Below, one piece after another: positions 7,751 to 17,265 of a stretch of DNA of 64,000 nt. The stretch lies in the NCBI GenBank assembly GCA_036501625.1, contig DASXZY010000072.1, positions 39,885 through 103,884 of the forward strand. Direction: 5' to 3'. The stretch is from Palsa-1400 sp036501625 (GTDB lineage Bacteria; Verrucomicrobiota; Verrucomicrobiia; Limisphaerales; Palsa-1400). The first letter of the stretch is position 1, and every line of letters starts with the position of its first letter. Position numbers and translations under genes: made by a program. The notes beneath the pieces are model-generated. The model was not told where the DNA came from and made no database searches. It saw nothing but the letters and a program-made list of their open reading frames with translations.

Positions 7751-10700
7751 ATGCGTCCGCTGCTGTTTCTGGCGTTGTGGCTGGCCGCTTCCATTCAGGC
7801 CAATGCCCAAATCGCCGATGGCCGCTTCAGTATCGATGCGTGGGGCGCCGGGCAGGGCCTGCTGCCGGACGATTCGGTGCTGGCTCTGGCCCAAACCCAT
7901 GACGGTTATCTGTGGATCGGAACCCTCAATGGCATGGTTCGCTTCGACGGCCTGCGATTCACCGTCTTCGATGAGAGCAACACAACCAACCTGCCCAGCA
8001 GCGAAATCCGGCGATTGTTCGAGGACAGCCGCGGCCGTCTGTGGGTCGGCACTTCCACCGCGGGCGCCGCCTTGATTTCGGAGGGTCGTGTCGAGCCGCT
8101 GAAGATCGGGCGCGGATTGCGGCAAGGGCATTTGGTCTCGATGTGCGAGGATTCTGCCGGCGCCGTCTGGATGCTGACTGAGGATGGCCAATTGGGCCGC
8201 TACGCCGGCGGCGTGATTGACGAATGGAATTTGGGCGCTGGCGCCGGCGAGTCCATCATTGCCGATAAAAGCGGCACGCTTTGGATTGGGGCGGGCGCGC
8301 GGATTTTCGGCGTGGACCCCTTGGCGGTCCGTTCGGGCGCGCCCCTGCCCGCCAAGCCGGGCCCGGAAGTTCGTCAACAATTGGATTTTTTGCTCGCCAG
8401 CCGCGCCGGCGGTTACTGGCGCCTGGCCGATGGCGTCATCCGCAAGTATTCCGGCACGCAGCCAGAGGGCGCGGGCTGGCCGTATCCGTGGACCAATGGA
8501 ATTGACACCGTCAAGGCCGCGTGCGAGGACCTCAACGGCAATCTTATTGTCGGCACGGGCGGCCCTTTGCAACAGGGCGTGTTTTGGTTTGACGCTCAAG
8601 GGCGCTTCACGCGGATTTGCGGCACCAACGGATTGACCAGCGACTCGGTCTATGCGCTCCAGGCCGACGCGGAAGGCGACCTGTGGGCGGGCCTGGAAGG
8701 CGGCGGATTAAACCGCGTGCGCCCGAAAGTTTTTAGAACGCTGGAAAGTTTTAACAACTCCGTCGCGCAATCCGTCTCGCCGGATAACCAGGGCGGAGTG
8801 TGGATCAGCATCAAGGATCGGGATTTCAACTATTGGAAGGACGGCCGGCTCCAAAACTTTCACGCGGCCTCTCCCCTTCCCCCCGATATTATTAGCCGGT
8901 TGAATCCGACCGCCGTGCTGGTGGACCAACAGCAGCAAGTCTGGGCGGTCGCGCGGCCAAGATACGGCTCCGGTTTGTTTCGTCTTGACGGCGGATTTTT
9001 TCATTCCGTCGATGTGCCCCTTTACACGCCGGAGATGTCCGTCCTTTTTTCCAGCCGCTCCAGCGGGTTGTGGATCGGCACGGCCGGCGGGCTGGGCCAT
9101 TGGGACGGCGCGCGCCTGGACTTGTTGACAACGAACGACGGCCTTTCCGCCAATGACATCCACGCCATCGCCGAAGATCGCGAGGGCAGCTTATGGATTG
9201 GCACCGAATTGGGCGGATTGAACAAGCTCCAGGCCGGGCGCTTCACTTCGTTTCGGCGCAGCGGCGGGTTCGTGAGCGACAACATTTCTTCATTGTACGT
9301 GGACAGCCAGGACGTGCTGTGGATTGGCACGATGGGCAACGGGCTGATTCGCTGGCGCAACGGCCAGGCGGCGCATTATTGGACGGAGAACGGGCTGATT
9401 GCAAATAGTATTGACTACATGGTTGAGGATGACGAGGGCTGCTTGTGGATCGGTTCCGATGCCGGCTTGATGCGCGTCCACAAATCCGATCTCAACGACT
9501 TCGCCGATGGCGCCATCTCGTCTGTTTTTTGCCGCGGCTACGACAAGCGGGACGGCCTGCCCTCCGCCGAATGCACCTTCGGATCGCAACCGGCCGCCTG
9601 CCGCGCGGGCGACGGCACGCTCTGGTTTCCGACGCACGCTGGCGTGGTCTATGTCAATCCGGCCGGCATTCATTCCAACACCATTCCGCCGCCGGTGGTC
9701 ATCGAGCAGGTGCTGGCCGAAGGCAAGGAGCAAAATGCCGGCGGGCCGCATGTCGCGCCGCTGGCAAACCTGACGCTGGCTCCGGGCAAGGCTGAATTGG
9801 AGATTCATTACACCAGCCTCAATCTCGGCGCGGCTGACCGCGCGCGTTTCAGTTACCGCCTCTCACGAACGGACAGGAGTCCCGTCCGGTGGGGCGATGC
9901 TCATGGCCGGCGTTATGTGCGTTACGAGGCATTGCCGCCCGGCCCCTACCTCTTTGAGGTCAAGGCCTGCAATGAGGACGGTGTCTGGAACGAAACGCCC
10001 GCCCGCCTGGCCATTACCATCCTGCCCTTTTTCTGGCAGACCGGAGCCTTCCGCGCCCTCGCGGCTGCCGTGCTCCTGGGCCTGGTTGCGGCCGCGGTTT
10101 ATTTCATCTCGACAGAGAAGCTGCACCGGCAAGTGGCCGGGTTGCGCCAGCAACAGGCCCTGGAAAAGGAACGCGCCCGCATCGCGCGCGACATCCATGA
10201 CCAGGTCGGCGCGAGCTTGACGCAATTGGCGCTCCTGGGCGAACTGGTCGAGGCGGACAAAGATGACCCGCAAGAAGCCGCCGAGCACGCCCGCCAAATT
10301 TCCCAAAGCGCGCGCGACACAACCCGCGCGCTGGACGAAATCGTCTGGACCGTCAATCCGTCCAACGACACGCTCGAAGGTCTTATCAATTATATTTGCA
10401 AACACGCCCAGGAATACCTGGCCGTGGGAGGGCTGCGCTACCGCCTGGATATTCCCGCGCAATTGCCGCTGAGCGATATTTCTCCGGAGACGCGCCACAA
10501 CGTCTTCCTGGCCGCGAAGGAAGCCGTGACCAACATTGTCAAACATTCCGGGGCGAGCGAGGCGGCCATCCGCATGAAACTGGAGCCAGGCTTTTTCACG
10601 CTGGAAATCCAGGACAACGGGCGCGGGCCGGCCGGCGTCAAGGCCAAAGCGGCGGAGTCCAGAAATGGTTTGCGCAACATGCGCAAACGGATGGAAGATG

Positions 10701-10783
10701 TCGGCGGCCGGTTTTCCATCGAGCCAGCGCCGCAGGGCGGCACGATTGTGGGCCTGACGGTTCCGCTGGCCAGGAAGCCATAG
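7751..10783 (+). CDS. Two-component sensor histidine kinase with regulator-propeller and Y_Y_Y domains
   Basis: Membrane sensor kinase of about 1010 aa. Order: signal peptide (PLLFLALWLAASIQANAQ), a large periplasmic beta-propeller with many LWIGT/LWVGT/LWAG repeats (at least seven blades visible), a Y_Y_Y domain (LEIHYTSLNLG, RFSYRLS), one transmembrane helix (FRALAAAVLLGLVAAAVYF), a HisKA_3 dimerisation helix (ARIARDIHDQVGASL, phospho-acceptor His near residue 816) and HATPase_c (EAVTNIVKHSG, DNGRGP, GLRNMRKRM). Unlike the Bacteroides hybrid SusR-like regulators it has no fused receiver or AraC domain; a separate response regulator follows one base after the stop. The start is taken as ATG 7751 rather than TTG 7724 because it gives a clean signal peptide. 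The periplasmic ligand is unknown; relatives often sense glycans. Confidence 0.92.
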   Translation: MRPLLFLALWLAASIQANAQIADGRFSIDAWGAGQGLLPDDSVLALAQTHDGYLWIGTLNGMVRFDGLRFTVFDESNTTNLPSSEIRRLFEDSRGRLWVGTSTAGAALISEGRVEPLKIGRGLRQGHLVSMCEDSAGAVWMLTEDGQLGRYAGGVIDEWNLGAGAGESIIADKSGTLWIGAGARIFGVDPLAVRSGAPLPAKPGPEVRQQLDFLLASRAGGYWRLADGVIRKYSGTQPEGAGWPYPWTNGIDTVKAACEDLNGNLIVGTGGPLQQGVFWFDAQGRFTRICGTNGLTSDSVYALQADAEGDLWAGLEGGGLNRVRPKVFRTLESFNNSVAQSVSPDNQGGVWISIKDRDFNYWKDGRLQNFHAASPLPPDIISRLNPTAVLVDQQQQVWAVARPRYGSGLFRLDGGFFHSVDVPLYTPEMSVLFSSRSSGLWIGTAGGLGHWDGARLDLLTTNDGLSANDIHAIAEDREGSLWIGTELGGLNKLQAGRFTSFRRSGGFVSDNISSLYVDSQDVLWIGTMGNGLIRWRNGQAAHYWTENGLIANSIDYMVEDDEGCLWIGSDAGLMRVHKSDLNDFADGAISSVFCRGYDKRDGLPSAECTFGSQPAACRAGDGTLWFPTHAGVVYVNPAGIHSNTIPPPVVIEQVLAEGKEQNAGGPHVAPLANLTLAPGKAELEIHYTSLNLGAADRARFSYRLSRTDRSPVRWGDAHGRRYVRYEALPPGPYLFEVKACNEDGVWNETPARLAITILPFFWQTGAFRALAAAVLLGLVAAAVYFISTEKLHRQVAGLRQQQALEKERARIARDIHDQVGASLTQLALLGELVEADKDDPQEAAEHARQISQSARDTTRALDEIVWTVNPSNDTLEGLINYICKHAQEYLAVGGLRYRLDIPAQLPLSDISPETRHNVFLAAKEAVTNIVKHSGASEAAIRMKLEPGFFTLEIQDNGRGPAGVKAKAAESRNGLRNMRKRMEDVGGRFSIEPAPQGGTIVGLTVPLARKP

Positions 10784-10784
10784 T

Positions 10785-11411
10785 ATGCCAATTCAAGTTT
10801 CCATCGTCGAAGACAACGACCAATTGCGCGGCACGCTGAGCCGGCTCATCAACCGCGCCGAAGGCTTTGCCTGCCTGAGCCAGTACGGCACGGCCGAGGC
10901 CGCCTTGGAAGGCCTGCCCAAAGACAAGCCGCATGTGGTGTTGATGGACATCAACCTGCCCGGCATCAACGGCGTCGAGTGCGTGCGCCGGTTGAAACAG
11001 GTTTCGCCGGAAATTTCCGCCGTCATGCTAACCGCCTACGAGGATACGGAAAACATCTTCAACGCGCTGGCCGCCGGAGCCAACGGCTACCTGCTCAAGC
11101 GCGCCCCGCGCGCCGAGTTGCTGGACGCCATCCGCGAGGTCAATCGCGGCGGCTCGCCCATGACCACGCACATCGCGCGCAAAGTCGTGCAATCCTTTCA
11201 GCGGGCCGAGCCGGCTTCGGCGCCGGGCGAAACATTGTCCGCCCGCGAGCAGGAGGTGCTGGATCATTTGAGCCACGGTTTTCTTTACAAGGAGATTGCC
11301 GAGAAAATGGGCATCAGCTACGAAACCGTCCACACCTACATCCGCCGGATTTATGAAAAACTCCAGGTGCGCACGCGCACGGAGGCCGTCGCGAAATTTC
11401 TCCGAAGGTAA
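10785..11411 (+). CDS. NarL/LuxR-family response regulator
   Basis: A 208-aa transcriptional regulator, the expected partner of the kinase ending at 10783. The receiver domain (residues 1-120) has the acidic pair E9/D10, phospho-acceptor D55 in VVLMDINLPG, the TAYED switch region and the conserved Lys in YLLKRAPR. The C-terminal LuxR-type helix-turn-helix (about 145-205) reads LSAREQEVLDHLSHG, then KEIAEKMGISYETVHTYI. HisKA_3 kinases usually pair with NarL-type regulators, which agrees. Target promoters are not evident; autoregulation of the same run is an inference. Confidence 0.95.
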   Translation: MPIQVSIVEDNDQLRGTLSRLINRAEGFACLSQYGTAEAALEGLPKDKPHVVLMDINLPGINGVECVRRLKQVSPEISAVMLTAYEDTENIFNALAAGANGYLLKRAPRAELLDAIREVNRGGSPMTTHIARKVVQSFQRAEPASAPGETLSAREQEVLDHLSHGFLYKEIAEKMGISYETVHTYIRRIYEKLQVRTRTEAVAKFLRR

Positions 11412-11417
11412 TCAAAG

Positions 11418-12968
11418 ATGAAATTGGCGCGCATGATCTCCGAAGGCGCCTTGGCACGGCTGCGCCAGAACGCGCAGGCGGCCTGGCGCCGGCAGGATTA
11501 CGCCGAGTATTTCAAGATCATGGAGCAGGCCGCCCGCCAGGACCCGGCCAATTCGAGACTTTTGCTTGACTTGGGCGCGGCGCATGGAATGCGTTACGAA
11601 TATGCCGCCGCCGCGCGATGCTTTGATAAAGCCGTGCGCGTCTCGCCGTCCAAGGACGCGGCCCTGGTCATGGCCGCGACGCAATGCCGCGGCTTCGACC
11701 GGTTCGTAATGGCGAGGCATTATTTGGAACTGGCCATCAAGGAACCCAAGGTCTCGCCGGACACATGCGTTAAACTGGCGGAGATTTACGAGCGTTTCCG
11801 GCTGATGGACGAAGCGGCCGCGCTGGTGGACCGGGCCCTGGGCATGGACCCCGGCTGTGTCCTGGCGTCCCTGGTGCGCGCGCGCCTGGACCGCTTGAGC
11901 GGCCGTGCCGAAGACGCGGAGCGGGGCTTGCGCCCGCTGCTCGCGCGGACGGACAAGGACACCTGGTCCACGCGCGTGCGAGGCTGGTATGAATTGGGCG
12001 CGGCCCTGGACGCGCAGGGACGCTATGACGAAGCGATGGCCGCCTTTCAGGAAGCCAAGGCGATGATTCTGCCCAATGCCACCCGTGAAATCGCCGCCCA
12101 AAAAGTGGTGCAATCGCGCTTGAAAATTGCGGAGCAAAAAATCAGCGCCCAAATGCTGGCCCGATGGAAAAAGCAGGGGGCCGAATTCCAGCCGCCCAAC
12201 CGCCTGGCGTTGCTGTGCGGCCATCCGCGCTCCGGCACGACCCTTTTGGAGCAGGTGCTTGACTCCCATCCCGATTGTGTTTCCGCGGAGGAGACCGGGA
12301 TTTTCCTGCGCGAATCATTCTGGCCGCTGTTGCGCGGGCTGCCGCCTGAGACGCTCATGCTGGACACCCTGGAGCCGGCTTCGGCCGCGACGTTGCGCGA
12401 ATCCCGGCGCCATTACCGCGAGTGCATGGCGAAATTTCTGGGCCAGCCGCCCGAACCGCATCTTTTAATTGACAAAAACCCGTCATTGACCGGCCTCGCG
12501 CCTGGATTCGCCCGGGTTTTTCCAGAGGCAAAGCTGCTGGTGGCTTTGCGCGACCCGCGCGACGTTTGTTTGAGCTGTTTCATGCAGCCGCTGCCTCTTG
12601 GGCAGGTCAGTTCCATATTCTTGACGCTCAAGAGCGCGGCGGAGGAATACGCGTCGGTCATGGGTTTGTGGCGGGCGATGGCGCCCTGCCTGGACGGCGG
12701 CTTTCTGGAAGTCCGTTACGAGGACATGGTGGAGGATTTGGAGCCGGTGGCGCGGCGCGCCCTTGAATTTCTCGGCGTGCCATGGGACGACCGTGTGCTG
12801 CGCTTTTACGAACACGCGGGCGCCAAGCTCGTGCGCTCGCCAACCTACGCCGCTGTAGTCAAACCGATTTCCAAAGGGGCGGTCGGGCGCTGGCGGAATT
12901 ATCAAAAACACCTCGAGCCGCTGCTGGAAACGCTGGCGCCGTTTGTGAAGGCGTTCGGCTACGAGTGA
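11418..12968 (+). CDS. TPR-repeat sulfotransferase-family protein
   Basis: A 516-aa protein with an N-terminal helical TPR region (residues 1-250, e.g. LLLDLGAAHGMRYEYAAAAR, YELGAALDAQGRYDEAMAAF) and a C-terminal Sulfotransfer_3-type domain. The PAPS 5'-phosphosulfate loop is seen as LLCGHPRSGTTLLEQVLDSH and the 3'-phosphate-binding strand as VALRDPRDVCLSCF. Such enzymes transfer sulfate from PAPS, usually to carbohydrates or peptides. The acceptor here is unknown. It begins 6 bp after the response regulator, so it appears to belong to the same operon, which is unusual company for a two-component system. No signal peptide; probably cytoplasmic. Confidence 0.8.
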   Translation: MKLARMISEGALARLRQNAQAAWRRQDYAEYFKIMEQAARQDPANSRLLLDLGAAHGMRYEYAAAARCFDKAVRVSPSKDAALVMAATQCRGFDRFVMARHYLELAIKEPKVSPDTCVKLAEIYERFRLMDEAAALVDRALGMDPGCVLASLVRARLDRLSGRAEDAERGLRPLLARTDKDTWSTRVRGWYELGAALDAQGRYDEAMAAFQEAKAMILPNATREIAAQKVVQSRLKIAEQKISAQMLARWKKQGAEFQPPNRLALLCGHPRSGTTLLEQVLDSHPDCVSAEETGIFLRESFWPLLRGLPPETLMLDTLEPASAATLRESRRHYRECMAKFLGQPPEPHLLIDKNPSLTGLAPGFARVFPEAKLLVALRDPRDVCLSCFMQPLPLGQVSSIFLTLKSAAEEYASVMGLWRAMAPCLDGGFLEVRYEDMVEDLEPVARRALEFLGVPWDDRVLRFYEHAGAKLVRSPTYAAVVKPISKGAVGRWRNYQKHLEPLLETLAPFVKAFGYE

Positions 12969-12972
12969 AGTC

Positions 12973-13006
12973 CAAAAACAAAAAGAGCCGGGATTGCTCC
13001 CGGCTC
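12973..13006 (-). terminator. Rho-independent terminator of the 1347-residue protein gene
   Basis: Read on the minus strand, a perfect 9-bp stem (GAGCCGGGA / TCCCGGCTC, 12985-12993 and 12998-13006) with a TTGC/GCAA loop is followed by a T-rich tract (complement of CAAAAACAAAAA). It lies 26 bp beyond the stop codon at 13032. The plus-strand side lacks a T tract, so it should work mainly on the minus strand. Confidence 0.85.
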
Positions 13007-13031
13007 CTCGCGAGAATGATTTCAGCCGCGC

Positions 13032-16000
13032 TTATTCAAGCGCCAGCCGGTAGAACGTGGCGGCGCCGCCCGGGGTGAGCGTCACCTGATTTTGCAGGTT
13101 TACGTTCTGGGGCGCTGTCGCGACGTTGGACCAATTGATGAGGTCCGTGCTCTGCTGCAACACCAAGGTGGAGGCCGCGAACACCGGCCACGTGAGAACC
13201 ACCGTGCCGTTTGCTCCGCGCTGGATCGTGAGCGACAGCGGTCCCGCCACACTGGACGAGAAGCTGAAGTTCGAGATCGTCTGGCTGGCTTCCAAGCCGC
13301 CGGTGGCTGCCGTGAAGCCGACGAAGGCGGTGTCGCCTCCGACCGCCGCTGGGATGTCGATGTCGAACGAAGCATGGTACGAGTTCGTCGTCGCGGGGTC
13401 TGTCAACCATACGTTAAGCTCGTCCTGGCTGTAGGAGAGCAGGACGTTGATCGCGTGCTGGCTGGACAGGTTGACCGGCGTGGTGCTGATGAAATTCCCC
13501 AGCGCGGTGTCCGTGGAGGGCACATTTCCATTCGTGCCGAGCGTGATGCCGGCGCCGCCGTGGTCGCCAGAGTAAATGTTGAACTCAAGCGCGGCGCTAT
13601 TGGTGATGCCGACATAACCCAACTCGCCGCCGCCGCCGCCGGTCGCGTTGGCGCCCGAATTCTGGAGGGTGAAGGTAAGCCCGTCCGCGGGATTGGCGCT
13701 CGTCTCCTGATAGGTGAAACTGGCGACAAAGCCGCCCACGTACTGCGCGGTCTCGTAGAAGGCGCTGCTGGATTCGCTGCCCTTGTTGTCCGTCATCGTC
13801 AGCACGTTATTGCTGAAGGAAGGCGTGATGGTGGCGCCCATGTTCAAGGCCCAACCGACGCCATTGCCCGCAAAGGAGATTGCGGACGGCGCATTGGTCA
13901 CGCCCGCCACGATGGCCGTGGAGCTGGGCGTGGAGCCGGCGGAGTTGGAGATGCCAACCGAGTAGGAGTTCATACCCGGCAGGGCGTTGAACGTGTAGAT
14001 GGAATTGGTCGCTCCGGGAATAGCCACAACACCGTTCGACCACTGATACCTAAACGGCTGGCTGCCGGTGACCACGACGGAGAGCGTGACCGGAACGCCA
14101 ACGGGCACCTGTTGGAACAGCGGGCTGATATCGTTCACGATCGAGGGGGCGCTCGCCAGAACGGTCAGGCTCACAGGCGAACTGGTCGCCATGCCGAACG
14201 CATTCGAGACGATGACGAAGTATTGGTAATTCTGCTGGACTTGCTGGACGTTGGTGAGCTGCAGCGTGCTGTTGGTCGCTCCCGCGATCGCAAAGTTGTT
14301 TCCGCCGTTATCGAAATACCATTGGTAAAAAATGGGTTCCCCTCCCGAGATCGAGGACGCAATGGAAGTGTTTCCGTTCTCGTTCACCGTGACGCTGTTG
14401 GTAACGGTGACGGTCGGCGGAGGCTCGGCGGCATTGTAAATCGCATCGACCTGATTAAGCGTCAGGGCTTGCGAAAGAATGGCCGCATGGGCGATGTCGC
14501 CGACAAAGAAGCGGTTGTTGTAATCCGGCGCGCCGCCGATCAGAACATCCAGCAGGTTGCCCGCCACCGAGGTAATCTCGTTGGAGGCCACTTCCGTGCC
14601 ATCCACATAAACGAAGCCGTTGGGCGTGGAGGCGCTGCCGCCTTGAAAAACGCCCACCACGAAATGCCATGCGCCGAAACTAAGCGGATTCAGGGCGGTG
14701 GCATCCCCGTTATTGTCGCCGCCATCGTTGAATCCCGGCAGCGGTTCGCTGCTGTTATTATTGACGGTGGTACGATAGGAACTGTCGCCATGCCCGATAA
14801 TATTCATGAAAGCGGTGATGCCCGGATTGATCTGCACCCAAGCCATAACGGTGATGGGGCCGGTGATGTTGAATGGCCCTTCAGGAACATCGACGGAACT
14901 GCCGCCGGCGAAAAAGACCGAGGCGCTGGAAGGGCCAAAACCCGCGAACGGCACGCCGGGCTGGCCGAGGCCGGGGCTTTGGATATAGTTTCCATTGTGA
15001 CCGCCAGTCACGTCGTAGGCGACCGTGCCGCTGGTCTCATTCAAGGGCCAATAACCCAAGGGATTGTAGGCGAGGAGCGCTTGCTGGTAGGGCGTGGGAG
15101 CAACCACGGTCAGGCCCAGAGTCGCATTGGTCGAGCCGTACGGGCTTGTGACAACGACGCTGTAATTGCCGGCATTGGTGGCCTGCAAATTAGCGACGCT
15201 GAACGAGGAGTTGGTGGCGCCGGCGATCGCGGTCGAATTGAAGGACCATTGATACGTGAGCGGCCCAGGGCCGGCAATCGAGATGCTCGTGTTGAGCGTC
15301 GAGCCGGTCAATTGGACATTGTTGGCGTTGGGCGCCGCCAGGATCGCGGGAGCCACGGCCGGCAGCGAGCCAAGAAGCTGGACTTCCGCCAGTTGCACGC
15401 CGTTGGAAGCGAGGCTGTCGTTATTGACGTTGGTGAAGGTCACCTGATAGGTCGTGTAGGCCGTGCCATTGGGGAAGTTCACTTCCTGCAAAACGTCGTT
15501 GGTCAAATTAAGCGCGCCCCCGGCGGCGTTGCGGGCCGCGGGCAGCGAGAGCGTGCCGCCGGCAATCGGCGTGAACGTGGCGCCGCCGTCATCGGAGCCG
15601 GAAATGAGGAAATCCGCCGGGTCATCCTCTGGATGGCTGCTGGAGGCATAGAATCGGACGCCCGTCGCGACGGTCGCGCCGAAACGGGGCGTGACAGTGA
15701 AGCTGACCGGCCCGACAAATGGCGCGGAACTGCCGTCGCTCCCCAAATTGACATATTGGTAAAGCGTGTTGTCTTCCGCGTTGGTGACGCTCATGTCAAA
15801 AATGGGCGGAATGGAATTGTAAGGCAGGTTCAGGTTGTTGTTCGCGTCGGAGAGAACATCGCCCAGTTGCAAAATGTAACCGGTCACTAAAACAGAATCG
15901 CCATTTTGCAGGGCGCTGCTCGCCGTGGAACTCAAGATCGTCAGCGGCGCCGCCGGGCTGGTGTTGCTGGCGGTGGCGGTGGTCATGAGGCACTGGTACA

Positions 16001-17075
16001 AACCGGCAATCGCGGCTGTCGCCTGGGCAATGACCAGATTCGTGGTCGCGGTGCCCGTGTAAGGAGCAGTATCGGTCAGATTATTCGTGACACCGTTCTT
16101 GACGAACTGCCATCGGAATGTGGCGCCCGCGGCAAAGGCCGGCGAAAACGAAAAACTCGCTGGGTCGCCCGTGTAAACATTCTGAGCGACGGTGCTGTTG
16201 ACCGCGGCGGGCGGCGGATTGAATATCAATTGGAAGCCATTGACATCCGTTTCACCGCCGAGGTTGCTGTTGCCGACTCCATCCTGCGCGTTGGGCGAGG
16301 CGGTAATGACGATATTCCCGCTTCCATTCGGCGTAACGTTCTCGAAAATGACGAAGTTTTGCCCTTCGCTGAATGTTTGGGCAGGCGTGCCAGACTGGCT
16401 GTTCAAAGTGGCCGTGATTCCATTGTGGGCGTTGCCGCTGTTAACCGCGAATGACGTGCCGCGATTGTTGCCCTCGTTGGCCGCATACAGATAAAGTCCG
16501 TAGGTGCCAGCCGGGACGTTGTGCAGCGTAAACACCTCATTCGGGGTGGCGCCGTTGGCGACGGCCGCTTCTCCCAGGAGGAAGGACGGGCTGCCATTAG
16601 GAACAGCCGAGGCCCCGATGTTGCCAATGCCATTGTCCCCGGCGTAACCGCCGACCGACAGGGTGATGGGAGTAAACACTCCGCCAGACGTGGAGTCGCC
16701 GGATGCGCTGGTGCTGCCTGACGAAAAGTCAAAAAGGCTGGGGCCGTGAGAGGACATCCAGCCGCCGCCGCCGTTGTAGGCAGCATAGGGATTGCCCGGA
16801 TTGCCCGCTTGTTGCGGCCAGGGAGCGCTTCCGTTAATGCCGCCACTGTAGTAGTAAGTGCTTCGATACCCGGCTTCAAAACCGAAGCCGTTCCAAATGT
16901 TATTGCCGGGGTCGGAGTAGGCTCCCTGGCCGGCAAAAAGTTCATCGTAGCCAACGCCAGGGAATGCAAGCTGGCCGTTGCTAGAATCGTGGAAATTGAC
17001 CACCTGTCCCATGGCCCCGGACGCCATGAGCACGGCGGGGATGACGGCGGAACTGAGCAGTAGTTTTCGTTTCAT
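13032..17075 (-). CDS. Large secreted protein with Ig-like, LamG and L-type lectin-like domains
   Basis: A 1347-aa exported protein. The signal peptide (MKRKLLLSSAVIPAVLMASG) supports the ATG at 17075, six codons inside the longest frame. After an N-terminal glycine-rich domain come Ig-like segments marked by repeats of YQW or FRWQF with 'AGLYQC' or 'AGNYSVVV' strands, a LamG/concanavalin-like domain (GYWPLNETSG, TVMAWVQI, GAWHFVVGVFQ, DIAHAAILSQALT), two more Ig-like repeats, then an L-type lectin-like sandwich (ADGLTFTLQNSG, ALEFNIYSGD). It ends in a short domain closing with ATFYRLALE. No enzymatic motif was recognised; a role in polysaccharide binding or adhesion is inferred. A terminator follows the stop. 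Divergent from the sulfatase. Confidence 0.8.
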   Translation of the reverse strand: MKRKLLLSSAVIPAVLMASGAMGQVVNFHDSSNGQLAFPGVGYDELFAGQGAYSDPGNNIWNGFGFEAGYRSTYYYSGGINGSAPWPQQAGNPGNPYAAYNGGGGWMSSHGPSLFDFSSGSTSASGDSTSGGVFTPITLSVGGYAGDNGIGNIGASAVPNGSPSFLLGEAAVANGATPNEVFTLHNVPAGTYGLYLYAANEGNNRGTSFAVNSGNAHNGITATLNSQSGTPAQTFSEGQNFVIFENVTPNGSGNIVITASPNAQDGVGNSNLGGETDVNGFQLIFNPPPAAVNSTVAQNVYTGDPASFSFSPAFAAGATFRWQFVKNGVTNNLTDTAPYTGTATTNLVIAQATAAIAGLYQCLMTTATASNTSPAAPLTILSSTASSALQNGDSVLVTGYILQLGDVLSDANNNLNLPYNSIPPIFDMSVTNAEDNTLYQYVNLGSDGSSAPFVGPVSFTVTPRFGATVATGVRFYASSSHPEDDPADFLISGSDDGGATFTPIAGGTLSLPAARNAAGGALNLTNDVLQEVNFPNGTAYTTYQVTFTNVNNDSLASNGVQLAEVQLLGSLPAVAPAILAAPNANNVQLTGSTLNTSISIAGPGPLTYQWSFNSTAIAGATNSSFSVANLQATNAGNYSVVVTSPYGSTNATLGLTVVAPTPYQQALLAYNPLGYWPLNETSGTVAYDVTGGHNGNYIQSPGLGQPGVPFAGFGPSSASVFFAGGSSVDVPEGPFNITGPITVMAWVQINPGITAFMNIIGHGDSSYRTTVNNNSSEPLPGFNDGGDNNGDATALNPLSFGAWHFVVGVFQGGSASTPNGFVYVDGTEVASNEITSVAGNLLDVLIGGAPDYNNRFFVGDIAHAAILSQALTLNQVDAIYNAAEPPPTVTVTNSVTVNENGNTSIASSISGGEPIFYQWYFDNGGNNFAIAGATNSTLQLTNVQQVQQNYQYFVIVSNAFGMATSSPVSLTVLASAPSIVNDISPLFQQVPVGVPVTLSVVVTGSQPFRYQWSNGVVAIPGATNSIYTFNALPGMNSYSVGISNSAGSTPSSTAIVAGVTNAPSAISFAGNGVGWALNMGATITPSFSNNVLTMTDNKGSESSSAFYETAQYVGGFVASFTYQETSANPADGLTFTLQNSGANATGGGGGELGYVGITNSAALEFNIYSGDHGGAGITLGTNGNVPSTDTALGNFISTTPVNLSSQHAINVLLSYSQDELNVWLTDPATTNSYHASFDIDIPAAVGGDTAFVGFTAATGGLEASQTISNFSFSSSVAGPLSLTIQRGANGTVVLTWPVFAASTLVLQQSTDLINWSNVATAPQNVNLQNQVTLTPGGAATFYRLALE

Positions 17076-17111
17076 AGTTTGACATTCTATCAATGTTGTT
17101 CAGGAGGGAAT

Positions 17112-17117
17112 ATTATA
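17112..17117 (-). promoter_or_regulatory. Possible -10 element of the 1347-residue protein gene
   Basis: The minus strand reads TATAAT here, about 37 bp upstream of the ATG at 17075, a sensible distance for a short 5' leader. No good -35 hexamer is found 16-18 bp further upstream, so this is only a candidate. Confidence 0.3.
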
Positions 17118-17265
17118 AGCGCAGACTAAAATAAATCCACCTCGGCCGGCATTTTGTCACGGGGCGCCCCATCCGAAAAGGAAAATTTGCTTGCCCTAAC
17201 ATGGAACAAGCCATTCCTTTTGCTTGCGCGGTGTCGGGCGGGCGCAATAGTTTTGGATTGCCATT

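Noticed and set aside
13092..15890. Open frame of 932 codons on the plus strand, antisense to the 1347-residue protein
   Set aside because: Composition is Arg/Gly/Val/Ala-rich without any domain, signal or ribosome-binding site; it mirrors the codon bias of the real minus-strand gene, which has a signal peptide, domains and terminator.
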